64,000 bases of DNA, taken from Streptomyces sp. BK340 (lineage in GTDB: Bacteria; Actinomycetota; Actinomycetes; Streptomycetales; Streptomycetaceae). The notes below the pieces were generated by a model. That model worked only from the letters and a program-made list of their open reading frames with translations, made no database searches and was not told the origin of the DNA. The stretch spans positions 62,001-126,000 of the forward strand of contig NZ_VISR01000032.1 in assembly GCF_007827595.1 (NCBI RefSeq), written 5' to 3'. Shown piece by piece: positions 45,611 to 54,877 of this stretch (position 1 is its first letter; every line of letters starts with the position of its first letter). Both the position numbers and the translations under genes were made by a program.

Positions 45611-47719
45611 ATGAAACCCCTGGGTACCGGCGACCCGATCCGTCTCGGGCCGTACCGTCTGCTCGGCGTGCTGGGTGAGGGCGGCATGGGGAAGGTGTAC
45701 ACCGGCCAGGACGGCGCCGGGACCCTCGCCGCCATCAAGGTGCTCCGGCCGGAACTCGCGCACGACGCGAACCTCGCCCAGCGCTTCGTACGTGAGGCGC
45801 TCGCGGCGCAGGCGGTGCGAAGCCGCGGCGTGGCGGCGGTCCTGGGCGCGCAGACCGAGGGCGGGCGGCCCTGGATCGCCACCGAGTTCCTCACCGGCCC
45901 GACCCTGGACCAGGCGGTCGACAAGCACGGACCGCTCGACGAGGCGAGCGTGCGCGCCCTGGCGGCGTCGGTCGCGCAGACCCTGGCGGACATCCACGCG
46001 GTGGGATTCATCCATCGCGACCTCAAACCCCAGAACATCGTGCTGACGTCGACCGGACCACGGGTCATCGACTTCGGCATCGCGCGCCCGGAGCACGGCC
46101 TGACGCTCACCACGACCGGCCAGATCCCGGTCACGCCGGGGTACGGCGCCCCCGAGCAGGTCCTGGGGCGGCGAGTGACACCCGCCGCGGACGTGTTCTC
46201 CCTGGGCGCCGTTCTCGTCTACGCGGCCACCGGCCGGCGCGCGTTCGAGGGGGGCCACGTGGCCGCCGTACAGTACGAGGTCGTCCACGGCGAACCGCGC
46301 TGGGACGGCCTGCCCCCTCAGCTGCACACGCTCGTCGCCCCCTGTCTGGCCAAGGACGGTGCGTCACGGCCGGCCCCGGGACAGATCGCCACGGCATTCG
46401 CCCCGCCGAAGAACAGCGGCCGCGTGTGGCAGCGCGGCCCGGTAGGGGACGAGATCAAGGAGCGGGAACGCCAGGTACGCCGGCTCACCGCGCCGCCCGC
46501 GACGGGCTCCTCGACGGCCGCGACGACCGTGACGAGGCGCCGTCTGCTCACCGGCGTCGCCGCCGGCGGCACGGTGCTCGCCGCGGGGGGAGGCACGACG
46601 GGATGGTGGCTGCTCCGGCAGCCGTCGGGCCGGGACAAGAAGGACGGCCCGTTCGACATCCCTCCCGCCGTGACGACACCGAAGGCCAGGCTGCTCGTGG
46701 CGGACGACGGTGACTACATCGTCGAGGGGTCACCCAAAGCGCTGTGGAGCCGTCACGACGTCATCGACCAGGACTCCGCCGCTCCACTGCCGGTGCGGGA
46801 CGTCGTCGTGGTCGGGGACTACGGCGACGGAGAACGCGGCATCGCGGCCTACAACGTCGTGGACGGAAAGCGGCGCTGGGCGGCACGGGACGTACGGCCG
46901 GATCACTACCTCTCGCTGTCCGACCGCCTGGTCGTCGCCGTCGACGCCGAAGGAACCCTGCACACGTTCGTGCCGTCCACCGGCGAGCGCAAGTGGACCG
47001 CCGCCGCCGACGCCGCGGCTGTCGTGGCAGCGGACGACGAGGCCGTCTACGTCATGACGAAGGACCACCGGCTGCGCAGCGTCGGCCGATCGGATGCCAA
47101 GGTCCGCTGGACGGCCCGGATCCCGCCGGAACACCGCGGAAAGATCTCCGCGAGCGTGGCTGTCGGCCGCGGACGTCTGGTCCTCCCGACGGTCGACGGC
47201 GACGTACTGGCCATGGCGACGGATGACGGCCGTCTGGTGTGGCAGCGACGCAACCAGGCGAAGGAGATCTCGATCGATCCCGTCGTGCGGGACGGGGTGG
47301 TGTACCTCAACGGCAGGACACTGGCGGCACTGAGGCTCGCCGACGGCCACGAGATCTGGAAACACACGACCAGGGACATGTACCGGGCCCTCGCGGAATG
47401 GGGCCCGGTGAGCGTGCACGGGGACTCCCTCTACGCGGTCGGCGGGATGTTCCCCGAGCGCCGCGCCCTCACCGACGGCAGCAACACCTGGACCTCCCGG
47501 AGCGACGGCAGCAGCGACAGCCCCGTCCTCGTCCAGGGCACCGGCGTGTGGACGGTCGACCACGCCTACAAGACCGAGATCAACGCCGTGAACGTGGCGA
47601 ACGGCTTTCCTGGCTGGAGCTACGCACTGCCCGAGGCCGAGCACCATGGGCTCGCGGCCGCCGGCAACAGGGCGTTCATCAGGAACGACGGCTCGCTCTA
47701 CGCGTTGCCGGTGTTCTGA
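45611..47719 (+). CDS. Second Ser/Thr protein kinase with PQQ-like beta-propeller
   Basis: 702 residues. Kinase motifs are intact: GEGGMG at 22-27, Lys43 in AAIK, HRDLKPQN at 135-142 and DFG at 154. A basic region and membrane helix ('LLTGVAAGGTVLAAGGGTTGWWLL', about 312-335) precede a PQQ-like propeller with blades such as 'DGKRRWAARD' and 'DGRLVWQRR'. It shares architecture with the preceding kinase, probably by duplication. Convergent with eccC. Confidence 0.9.
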   Translation: MKPLGTGDPIRLGPYRLLGVLGEGGMGKVYTGQDGAGTLAAIKVLRPELAHDANLAQRFVREALAAQAVRSRGVAAVLGAQTEGGRPWIATEFLTGPTLDQAVDKHGPLDEASVRALAASVAQTLADIHAVGFIHRDLKPQNIVLTSTGPRVIDFGIARPEHGLTLTTTGQIPVTPGYGAPEQVLGRRVTPAADVFSLGAVLVYAATGRRAFEGGHVAAVQYEVVHGEPRWDGLPPQLHTLVAPCLAKDGASRPAPGQIATAFAPPKNSGRVWQRGPVGDEIKERERQVRRLTAPPATGSSTAATTVTRRRLLTGVAAGGTVLAAGGGTTGWWLLRQPSGRDKKDGPFDIPPAVTTPKARLLVADDGDYIVEGSPKALWSRHDVIDQDSAAPLPVRDVVVVGDYGDGERGIAAYNVVDGKRRWAARDVRPDHYLSLSDRLVVAVDAEGTLHTFVPSTGERKWTAAADAAAVVAADDEAVYVMTKDHRLRSVGRSDAKVRWTARIPPEHRGKISASVAVGRGRLVLPTVDGDVLAMATDDGRLVWQRRNQAKEISIDPVVRDGVVYLNGRTLAALRLADGHEIWKHTTRDMYRALAEWGPVSVHGDSLYAVGGMFPERRALTDGSNTWTSRSDGSSDSPVLVQGTGVWTVDHAYKTEINAVNVANGFPGWSYALPEAEHHGLAAAGNRAFIRNDGSLYALPVF

Positions 47720-47730
47720 GCCCATACGGA

Positions 47731-47761
47731 GGGGCAGTGGCCGACCGGCGACCACTGCCCC
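47731..47761. terminator. Terminator between the kinase operon and eccC
   Basis: A perfect 10-bp stem (47731-47740 with 47752-47761), extended by a flanking ACGGA/TCCGT pairing, between two converging genes. Probably bidirectional. Confidence 0.75.
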
Positions 47762-47775
47762 GAGTTCTCCGTACG

Positions 47776-50700
47776 TCAGCCGGCCGTGAACGCGGGCCCG
47801 TCCGGGACCAGACCGACCTGCACCATCGGCTTCCCCCTCTTCCGGGAAACGAACACCCCACGCCCCGCGGGCATCGGCCGCGGCCGGACCCCGCCGAGCA
47901 GGTCGCCCTCCGCCGGGTCGCCCGCGAGGACCACGCCCTGGGCGCCGAGTTCCTTGATGCGCTGCATGAAGGACTCGTAGCCGGCACGGGACGCGCCCGC
48001 CGTGGAGCGGGCGATGATGAAGCGGACGCCGACGTCACGGGCGAACGGCAGGAGTTCCGTCAGGCCCGACAGCGGGTTGCCGCTGGACGTGGACACGAGG
48101 TCGTAGTCGTCGATGACGACGTAGACCGTGGGGCCCCGCCACCAGCTGCGCTCGCGCAGCTGCTCCGGGGTGACGTCGGCCGTCGGTGTGCGGCGCTGCA
48201 TCAGGTCGGCCAGTGCGTCCATGTGGTGCTGCATCTGGTTGGACATGGGGATGTACTCCGCGAGGTGGGACGGCGGTGTCACCCCGAGCAGCGAGCGGCG
48301 GTTGTCGACGACGAACAGTTTGCAGGAGTTGCCGTCGTAGCGCTCGGTGAGGCCCTTGATCAGCAGCTTCAGCAGGTTCGACTTCCCGGACTCGCTCTCG
48401 CCGAACACCAGGAAGAACGGGTCCTGTTCGAAGTCCACGAACACCGGCTCGAGGTTGTCCTCGTCCAGGGCGAAGGAGATTCCGCGGTTCGGGAAACGGT
48501 TGCCCGGCGGAAGCTGGGTCGCGGCGAACTCGCGGGGCAGCAGGCGTACCTCCGGCGCGCCGGGCTCCTGCCAGTGACGGCTGACCTCGGCCGCGAGGGC
48601 GGTCGACGCCTCCGCGAGGTCCGTGTCGGAGGAGAGGCCGTCGATGCGCGGGACCGCCGCCATGAAGTGCTGCTTCTGCGGGGTCTGACCGCGACCCGGC
48701 ACTCCGGTGGGGACGTTGGCCGCGACCTTGCGGTCGATCTCGGAGTCCATCGGGTCGCCCAGCCGCAGCTCCAGGCGGTTCATCAGGTGGTCCTTGAGGT
48801 TCGCGCGGACCTCCATCGTGCGCGAGGCGGTGAGGACGAGGTGGATGCCGTAGCCCAGACCGCGCGCGGCGATGTCCAGGACCAGCGGCTCCAGGGCCTC
48901 GTAGTCCGAGCGGAAGTTGCCCCAGCCGTCGATGACCAGGAAGACGTCGCCCCAGGGCTGGTCGGTCACCGAGATGTCGCCGCGCGCGCGGCGGGAGCGG
49001 AACTCCGCGATGGAGGAGATGCCGGCGGAGCGGAAGTACTCCTCGCGGCGGGTCATGACGCCGTACACCTCGGCCGCCGTACGCCTGACCTTCTCGGGGT
49101 CCAGACGCGAGGCGAAACCGCCCATGTGCGGCAGGCCGGCCACCGCGGCCATACCGCCACCGCCGAAGTCCAGTCCGTAGAACTGCACTTCCCGCGGGGT
49201 GTGGGTGAGGGCGAACGACGCGATGATCGAGCGCAGCAGCGTCGACTTGCCGGACTGCGGGCCGCCGACGATCTGCATGTGGCCGGCCGCGCCGCCGAAG
49301 TCGAGCCACAGCGGGTCGCGGCGCTGCTCGTAGGGCTTGTCGATGAGGCCGACGGGGACGACGAGCCGTCCCGCGCCCTCGTAGCCCGGCTGCGTCATGC
49401 CACGGCCGGGCACCGGGGCGAGCCCCGGCAGCAGCGTGTCGAGCGACGGCGGGCTGTCCAGCGGGGGCAGCCACACCTGGTGGGCGGCCGGCCCCTGCGC
49501 CTCCAGGCGCCGCACGATCACGTCGAGGACGGTGTCGGCGAGCGCGTCGTCCTTCTGCTGTTCGGGCGCCTCCTGACGCTGCTTCGGGACCGGCACGTAC
49601 TGCACCGGGACCTCGGCCGCCGTGAAGAGGACCGGCCTGCGGTCGACGGGCAGCGGGCCGCCGAGCACCGCGGCCTGCTGCGAGCTGGTGCGGTACACGC
49701 CGGAGACGTACGCCGCCTTGAAGCGCACCATCTCGTCCGTACCGAACTTCAGGAAACCCGAGCCCGGGACGTTCGGCAGTTCGTAGGCGTCCGGGACGCC
49801 GAGCGCGGCGCGTGACTCGGCCGCGGAGAACGTCCGCAGACCGATGCGGTAGGAGAGGTAGGTCTCCAGGCCGCGCAGCCGGCCCTCCTCCAGACGCTGG
49901 GAGGCGAGCAGCAGATGCACGCCCAGCGAACGGCCGATACGGCCGATCTGCACGAACATCTCGATGAAGTCCGGCTTCGCGGTCAGCAGTTCGCTGAACT
50001 CGTCGATCACCAGGACCAGGGACGGGATCGGCTGCAGCGGCGCACCGGCCGCGCGGGCCTTCTCGTAGTCGTGGATGTTCGCGTAGTTGCCCGCGTCGCG
50101 GAGCATCTCCTGGCGGCGGTTGAGCTCACCGCGGATCGAGTCGCCCATGCGGTCGACGAGGGTCAGATCGTCCGCGAGGTTGGTGATCACGGCCGCCACG
50201 TGCGGCATCTGGGCCATGCCCGCGAACGTGGCACCACCCTTGAAGTCGGCGAGGACGAAGTTCAGCGTCTCGGAGGAGTGGGTCACGGCGAGACCGAGAA
50301 CGAGCGTGCGCAGCAGCTCCGACTTGCCGGAACCGGTCGCACCGACACACAGGCCGTGCGGGCCCATGCCCTCCTGGGCGGCCTCCTTGAGGTCCAGCAT
50401 CACGGGCCGGCCGTCCTCGCCGAGACCGATCGCCACGCGCAGCCGCTCCGACTGCGAGCGCGGCCGCCAGGTCCGCTTCGTGTCGACCGAGGCCGCGTCG
50501 CCCAGGTTCAGCAGATCCGTGAACTCCAGGTTGGCGAGCAGCGGTTGGTCGTCGTCGCCGCCCGACGCCATGCGCAGCGGCGCCAGTTGGCGGGAGAGGG
50601 CCTCCGCGGCCTCGTACGACAGGACGTCCGGCGTCCCGTCGTAGACCATGCCGTGCGCCGACTCCAGGCGCAGTTCGTGGGGTTGCACGATCACGGAGAG

Positions 50701-51762
50701 GTCGCCGCGGCCGATGGTGAGGTCGCCGGGCACGACCTCCAGGACCGTCACGCCCTGCATGCCTTCGGGGCTCGCCAGCAACGACGTCGGCGGCAGGGAG
50801 ATGCCGTCGAGCACGACCACCACGTGCGGCTGCTCGGGAACCGGCGGTCCGCCGGGGTGGAAGCGCGGGCGGCCCTGCAGGCGCGCGGCGAGCCGGTCCT
50901 CCAGCTCCACCGGGTCGGTGGTGATCAGGCGCACGCTGCCGGCACCGTCGGCGACGCCCGGGGCCTGCACGTGGGGCAGCCACTTGGCCCACTCCCACTC
51001 GGGCGCCGACGCGCGTCCGGTGACGACGGCGATGACCAGGTCCTCGGGGGAGTGCAGCGAGGCGAGGGAGGCGGTGACGGCGCGGGCGGTGCCGCGCACG
51101 GTGCCCGGTTCGCCGCTGATCGTCACGTGGTAGAAGGCGCGCAGCGACACCGCCATCGGCAGGTCGTCGAGGGCGCTGTGCGTGGCCAGGAAGCGCTGCA
51201 TGGCACCCGCGGTCAGCGGCTCCAGCTCGTCGACCGGGGCGGTCTGAGGCGGGATCAGGGGAGTGGCCAGGGCCTGTGGGCCGAGGCCCACCCGCACCTG
51301 CCCGAAGTCCTCGTCGCCGGTGCGCCGTTCCCACACCCGGCTGCCCTCGGCGACCAGCGCCCACAGTTGCTCCGGCGAAGGGTGCAGGTAGTACTGGGCG
51401 TCGCGCTGGGACTTCGCGGTCCCCAGGGCGGCACGCCGGGTCTGCGACAGGTAGCGGAGGTAGTCACGGCGCATGTCGGCCATCTGCCCCTGGCTGCCGC
51501 GGCGGTAGCGGATCAGCATCGAGATGCCCATGCCGATCGTCGAGGCCACCATCACCATGCCCATGATCTTCATGAAGGGCTGGGCCTGGGGGTTGAAGAA
51601 GAACACCACGGACCCGCCCATGCCGAGCATGGGCAGGAGCTGCATCAGAGCGCCTTCCTGCTGACCGCGCGGAAGCTCCGGCGGCGCTTGCAGTACGACC
51701 TCGTCCGTGGGCACTTCCTTCGGCAGTGCCCGCGGTGGGCGCTTGACGACGATGTGGCTCAC
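47776..51762 (-). CDS. eccC: Type VII secretion ATPase EccC
   Basis: About 1328 residues, the motor of ESX secretion, with the EccCa and EccCb parts fused. Two membrane helices lie near the N-terminus (about 45-95). Three FtsK/SpoIIIE domains follow: Walker A GATGSGKS near residue 473, GGPQSGKS near 831 and GESESGKS near 1119, with Walker B-type strands 'LVLVIDEFSELL', 'VFLVIDGWGNF' and 'VYVVIDDYDLV'. GTG 51760-51762 is chosen because the typical 'SHIVVKRPPRALP' start follows; a frame 30 codons longer exists. It is divergent from eccD. Confidence 0.94.
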   Translation of the reverse strand: MSHIVVKRPPRALPKEVPTDEVVLQAPPELPRGQQEGALMQLLPMLGMGGSVVFFFNPQAQPFMKIMGMVMVASTIGMGISMLIRYRRGSQGQMADMRRDYLRYLSQTRRAALGTAKSQRDAQYYLHPSPEQLWALVAEGSRVWERRTGDEDFGQVRVGLGPQALATPLIPPQTAPVDELEPLTAGAMQRFLATHSALDDLPMAVSLRAFYHVTISGEPGTVRGTARAVTASLASLHSPEDLVIAVVTGRASAPEWEWAKWLPHVQAPGVADGAGSVRLITTDPVELEDRLAARLQGRPRFHPGGPPVPEQPHVVVVLDGISLPPTSLLASPEGMQGVTVLEVVPGDLTIGRGDLSVIVQPHELRLESAHGMVYDGTPDVLSYEAAEALSRQLAPLRMASGGDDDQPLLANLEFTDLLNLGDAASVDTKRTWRPRSQSERLRVAIGLGEDGRPVMLDLKEAAQEGMGPHGLCVGATGSGKSELLRTLVLGLAVTHSSETLNFVLADFKGGATFAGMAQMPHVAAVITNLADDLTLVDRMGDSIRGELNRRQEMLRDAGNYANIHDYEKARAAGAPLQPIPSLVLVIDEFSELLTAKPDFIEMFVQIGRIGRSLGVHLLLASQRLEEGRLRGLETYLSYRIGLRTFSAAESRAALGVPDAYELPNVPGSGFLKFGTDEMVRFKAAYVSGVYRTSSQQAAVLGGPLPVDRRPVLFTAAEVPVQYVPVPKQRQEAPEQQKDDALADTVLDVIVRRLEAQGPAAHQVWLPPLDSPPSLDTLLPGLAPVPGRGMTQPGYEGAGRLVVPVGLIDKPYEQRRDPLWLDFGGAAGHMQIVGGPQSGKSTLLRSIIASFALTHTPREVQFYGLDFGGGGMAAVAGLPHMGGFASRLDPEKVRRTAAEVYGVMTRREEYFRSAGISSIAEFRSRRARGDISVTDQPWGDVFLVIDGWGNFRSDYEALEPLVLDIAARGLGYGIHLVLTASRTMEVRANLKDHLMNRLELRLGDPMDSEIDRKVAANVPTGVPGRGQTPQKQHFMAAVPRIDGLSSDTDLAEASTALAAEVSRHWQEPGAPEVRLLPREFAATQLPPGNRFPNRGISFALDEDNLEPVFVDFEQDPFFLVFGESESGKSNLLKLLIKGLTERYDGNSCKLFVVDNRRSLLGVTPPSHLAEYIPMSNQMQHHMDALADLMQRRTPTADVTPEQLRERSWWRGPTVYVVIDDYDLVSTSSGNPLSGLTELLPFARDVGVRFIIARSTAGASRAGYESFMQRIKELGAQGVVLAGDPAEGDLLGGVRPRPMPAGRGVFVSRKRGKPMVQVGLVPDGPAFTAG

Positions 51763-52093
51763 TACGCACCAATTCCCTTGCCGGACCGAGATGTTTCGTC
51801 CGCCGCCCCGTGTCAGGCGGACGTCGACCGCGAAGCGCGATCCTACTGACAACCACGGACAACAGCGGGCGGTAGGGTGCCGGTGAGACGCGTGAGCAGT
51901 TGCGAATCATGCCGGGAAAACCCGGGCAATCCGCAACGGTTCGAAGCAAGCGCCACCTCGCAACCCCCGGATGCGACCGCTCGGTTGGCCGGCGGTGCGA
52001 AGTGCGCGGCACAACCTACACAGGATCTTTACGGGCGGAAGAGTGCGCGGCGGCACCACGGGCCGCCCCACCGCCGACGAGGGGGAACAGCAG
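51763..52093. promoter_or_regulatory. Divergent eccC / eccD region
   Basis: A 331-base intergenic region between the divergent genes. No extra gene is credible. A CGGTAGGGT segment at about 51870-51878 could be a -10 box for eccD, but spacing to a -35 is poor. Promoters for both core genes are expected here. Confidence 0.4.
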
Positions 52094-53608
52094 GTGAGCA
52101 TGACGGCCTCCGCGCCTGCCGGCGCGACCGGTGGACCGGGCACCGGAGCCCCTTCCGGGGCAGGCATGGGATTCGGCTTCTGCCGGGTCACCATCGTGGC
52201 GCCCGACAGCCGCATCGACGTGGCACTGCCCGACGACGTACCGGTCGCCGACCTGTACCCGGAGATTCTGCGCCTGTCCCAGCAGAGCCCCGCCGAGGGC
52301 GCGCCGGTCGGCTACCACCTCGTACGGCGGGACGGCGCCGTCCTCGACGGCGCCCGGTCCTTCACGGCGCAGCGCATCCTCGACGGGGAACTGCTCACCC
52401 TGCGCCCGTTCGCGGAGTCGCTGCCGCCCGCGGTCCTCGACGACGTCTCCGAGGCGGTGGCCTCCGCCGTCACCCGCGACCGCACCCTGTGGAGCGGGGA
52501 CCTCACCCGTGCGGCCGGTCTCGTCGCGGGCGGCATCCTGCCCGCGCTGCTCGCGTTCGTGGCCTGGAGTTCCCAGATCCGCCACGACATGTACAGCCTG
52601 CAGGGCATCATCGCGGGCGTCACCGGCGTCCTGCTGGTCACCATCGCCTGCGTACGCGCGCGTGTGTACGGCGACCGGGGTTCCGCGATCGCCCTGGGTC
52701 TCGGAGCCCTGCCGAACGTAGCCGTGGCCGGTTCGGGGCTGCTGTCGCTCTCCGCCGGGCAGGGCATCGGACGGCTCCAGTTCCTGCTCGCCTGCGCGGC
52801 GGTCCTGGTCGCCTCCGTGGTGCTCACCCTGGTGTCGCCGGGCGGTGACGGACCCTTCGTGGCGTTCGTCTTCGCCTCGGCCATCGGTCTGATCACCAGC
52901 TTCATCGCCATCCTCACCGAGCTGGAGCCCATCGAGACGGCCGCCGTCTGCGCCCCGCTGTCGGTCGTGGCACTGGCCTTCCTGCCCGGCCTGTCCATGC
53001 GCTTCGCACGGCTGCCCATCGGCTTCGAGCCGCCCAACCCGTCCCGCGGCGGCTACGACAGTGGTGAGCCCGTCCCGCAGGAGCCCGTGGACCTCGAGCG
53101 GGTGGCCGCCCAGGCCCGGCGCGGCCACGAACTCCTCGTCGGCTTCGTCGGCGGCTGCGCCCTCGTCGCGGTGGGCGCGTCGATCGTCCTCGGCTTCTCC
53201 AGCAACATCTGGGCCCAGCTCCTGGCCCTCGCGACCGGAGTGGCGATGCTGATGCGGGCGCATCTGTTCCGCTACACCGCGCAGGTCGGCGCCACCCTGG
53301 CCGCGGGCCTCGCCGCGATCGTCTTCCTCGGCCTCGGCCTCGCGCTGAACCCGCCCCGGAGCTACCTCATCGACGCCCTCCAGGGCCACACCAACGCCCT
53401 CGACATCCGCAGCGTCTGGCTCGCCGCGGCGGTCGGCGCGGCCACCGCCCTGGTCACCGCGATCGCTCTGATCACCCCGCGGCGCGGCGTCACCCCCTTC
53501 TGGGGCCGCTTCCTGGAGATCGCCGAGAGCTTCGTCCTGCTCACGCTGATCCCGCTGGCGCTGGCCGTGTTCGACGTGTACGAGCGGGCGCGGGCGATGA
53601 CCAGTTAG
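52094..53608 (+). CDS. eccD: Type VII secretion integral membrane protein EccD
   Basis: About 504 residues: a ubiquitin-like N-terminal domain ('CRVTIVAPDSRIDVALPDDVPVADLYPEI', about 27-105) followed by roughly 11 membrane helices, the layout of EccD, which lines the ESX membrane complex. GTG 52094 has GAGGGGG upstream; ATG 52100, two codons later, is equally possible. It is the right-hand end of the ESX region and ends at a perfect palindrome. Confidence 0.92.
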   Translation: MSMTASAPAGATGGPGTGAPSGAGMGFGFCRVTIVAPDSRIDVALPDDVPVADLYPEILRLSQQSPAEGAPVGYHLVRRDGAVLDGARSFTAQRILDGELLTLRPFAESLPPAVLDDVSEAVASAVTRDRTLWSGDLTRAAGLVAGGILPALLAFVAWSSQIRHDMYSLQGIIAGVTGVLLVTIACVRARVYGDRGSAIALGLGALPNVAVAGSGLLSLSAGQGIGRLQFLLACAAVLVASVVLTLVSPGGDGPFVAFVFASAIGLITSFIAILTELEPIETAAVCAPLSVVALAFLPGLSMRFARLPIGFEPPNPSRGGYDSGEPVPQEPVDLERVAAQARRGHELLVGFVGGCALVAVGASIVLGFSSNIWAQLLALATGVAMLMRAHLFRYTAQVGATLAAGLAAIVFLGLGLALNPPRSYLIDALQGHTNALDIRSVWLAAAVGAATALVTAIALITPRRGVTPFWGRFLEIAESFVLLTLIPLALAVFDVYERARAMTS

Positions 53609-53637
53609 CCCTCGCCGGCTCACCGGACGCAGAGGAA

Positions 53638-53677
53638 GCAGTAATGGGCGGCACGCGCGCGTGCCGCCCATTACTGC
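53638..53677. terminator. 40-bp perfect palindrome between eccD and the DUF397 gene
   Basis: Two 20-base arms (53638-53657 and 53658-53677) are exact reverse complements with no spacer. It lies between converging genes, 30 bases from the eccD stop, and most likely acts as a bidirectional terminator. As DNA it could also extrude as a cruciform. Confidence 0.8.
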
Positions 53678-53684
53678 GTTCCGC

Positions 53685-53978
53685 TCACTCCGCCGCGAGT
53701 CCGCCCTCCTGCGGCATCGGCTTCAGATCGAACTCCCCGTCCCGGGCACCCAGGACGAAGGCCCGCCACTCCGCCTCCGTGTACCGCAGCACGGTGCCGT
53801 GGTCGAGGGAGGACCGCATCGCCACCGCCCCGTCCGGGAGGTACGCGATCTCGACCCGCTCCTCGTGCTCCTCCGTACCCGGGGCGCAGTGCCACTCGGC
53901 GTCCGAGATGTCGAGCGCGTACAGCTCGTCGCGCTCCCGCTCCTTGCGCGCCCTGATCTCCGCTTCCGTCTCCGCCAT
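53685..53978 (-). CDS. DUF397 family protein
   Basis: 97 residues with 'AEWHCAPG', 'VEIAYLPDGAVAMRSSLDHGTVLRYTEAEWRAFVLGARDGEFD', the DUF397 signature. Such proteins usually sit beside an XRE-type regulator and may act as its partner (WhiJ-type systems in Streptomyces). No regulator is adjacent here. A charged N-terminal helix (residues 1-20) is unusual for the family. ATG 53976-53978 starts the protein. Confidence 0.85.
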   Translation of the reverse strand: MAETEAEIRARKERERDELYALDISDAEWHCAPGTEEHEERVEIAYLPDGAVAMRSSLDHGTVLRYTEAEWRAFVLGARDGEFDLKPMPQEGGLAAE

Positions 53979-54251
53979 CCCGGAGCGACCCCTTCCCGAC
54001 GTACGTACGATCAGCACGCTCACCCTAGTGGCCGCCTCCCGTCGGCCCGGGGCGTTCCGAAAGGCGGGAGAGAGTTCCCGCCACCGGCTGGTACGCTGTG
54101 TGACGGCCGTTCGTGTACGCACCCCCGGAGCCCTCTCAGAAGGCTCTGGAGGCCGCGCCCAACGGATCCCCGCCTTCCGAGTCACGGAAGCTCTCCCGAG
54201 AAGCAGACCGGGGGCGCTCGGTGGGCACTCACAGACTATCGAGGAGTACGC

Positions 54252-54539
54252 GTGTCGCTCGACGCCGCTACGAAGAAGCAGATCATCAGCGAGTTCGGTA
54301 CCAAGGAGGGCGACACCGGCTCCCCCGAGGTCCAGGTCGCCATGCTCTCGCGTCGGATCTCCGACCTGACGGAGCACCTCAAGACCCACAAGCACGACCA
54401 CCACTCCCGTCGTGGTCTGCTGATCCTGGTCGGTCAGCGCCGTCGCCTGCTGCAGTACCTGGCGAAGAAGGACATCCAGCGCTTCCGTGCGCTGGTCGAC
54501 CGCCTGGGCATCCGCCGCGGTGCTGCGGGCGCCAAGTAA
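54252..54539 (+). CDS. rpsO: 30S ribosomal protein S15
   Basis: 95 residues, full-length S15 ('TGSPEVQVAMLSRRISDLTEHLKTHKHDHHSRRGLLILVGQRRRLLQYL'), which binds the central domain of 16S rRNA. GTG 54252 is preceded by an AGGAGTACGC ribosome site. The gene is followed by a strong hairpin and then pnp, the conserved rpsO-pnp pair in which read-through and processing control pnp. Confidence 0.97.
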   Translation: MSLDAATKKQIISEFGTKEGDTGSPEVQVAMLSRRISDLTEHLKTHKHDHHSRRGLLILVGQRRRLLQYLAKKDIQRFRALVDRLGIRRGAAGAK

Positions 54540-54551
54540 GACGCCGTGAGG

Positions 54552-54589
54552 GGAGCGGTTCCCGGTAGGACTCGGGAACCGCTCCTTTT
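54552..54589 (+). terminator. rpsO terminator
   Basis: A perfect 13-bp stem (54552-54564 with 54573-54585), eight-base loop, followed by TTTT: a textbook intrinsic terminator 12 bases after rpsO. Some read-through into pnp is expected, as in the known rpsO-pnp operon. Confidence 0.85.
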
Positions 54590-54711
54590 GCCGTATACGG
54601 GGAAGTCCTGTCATATGCAGGCAAGACCCCGTCGTACGTGCGGAAACGTGCGGAGTGTCACTCACGCTTTGTAGTGTGGTAGCACAACGCAGTACGTACG
54701 AAACAGAACGA

Positions 54712-54820
54712 GGAGAAGCGCACCCAAGCCGCCGCCGGTCCTCGGTAGTGGCCCCCGGGGGGAAGCGAGCCCCGGGTGCTTCGATCGAAGACCGGCCCGC
54801 ACAGCACGGCGCGCTTCTCC
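54712..54820 (+). promoter_or_regulatory. Long hairpin in the pnp leader
   Basis: A nested stem: GGAGAAGCGC (54712-54721) pairs with GCGCTTCTCC (54811-54820); inside it GCCGGTC (54734-54740) pairs with GACCGGC (54790-54796), and CCCGGGG pairs with CCCCGGG. In Streptomyces the rpsO-pnp intergenic hairpin is known to be cut by RNase III to control pnp mRNA; this structure fits that role. Confidence 0.6.
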
Positions 54821-54877
54821 GTAACCGTCCCCCTGCCACACGGGCAGCCCAGGGACGAAGACGAGGAGAAAACGCTA

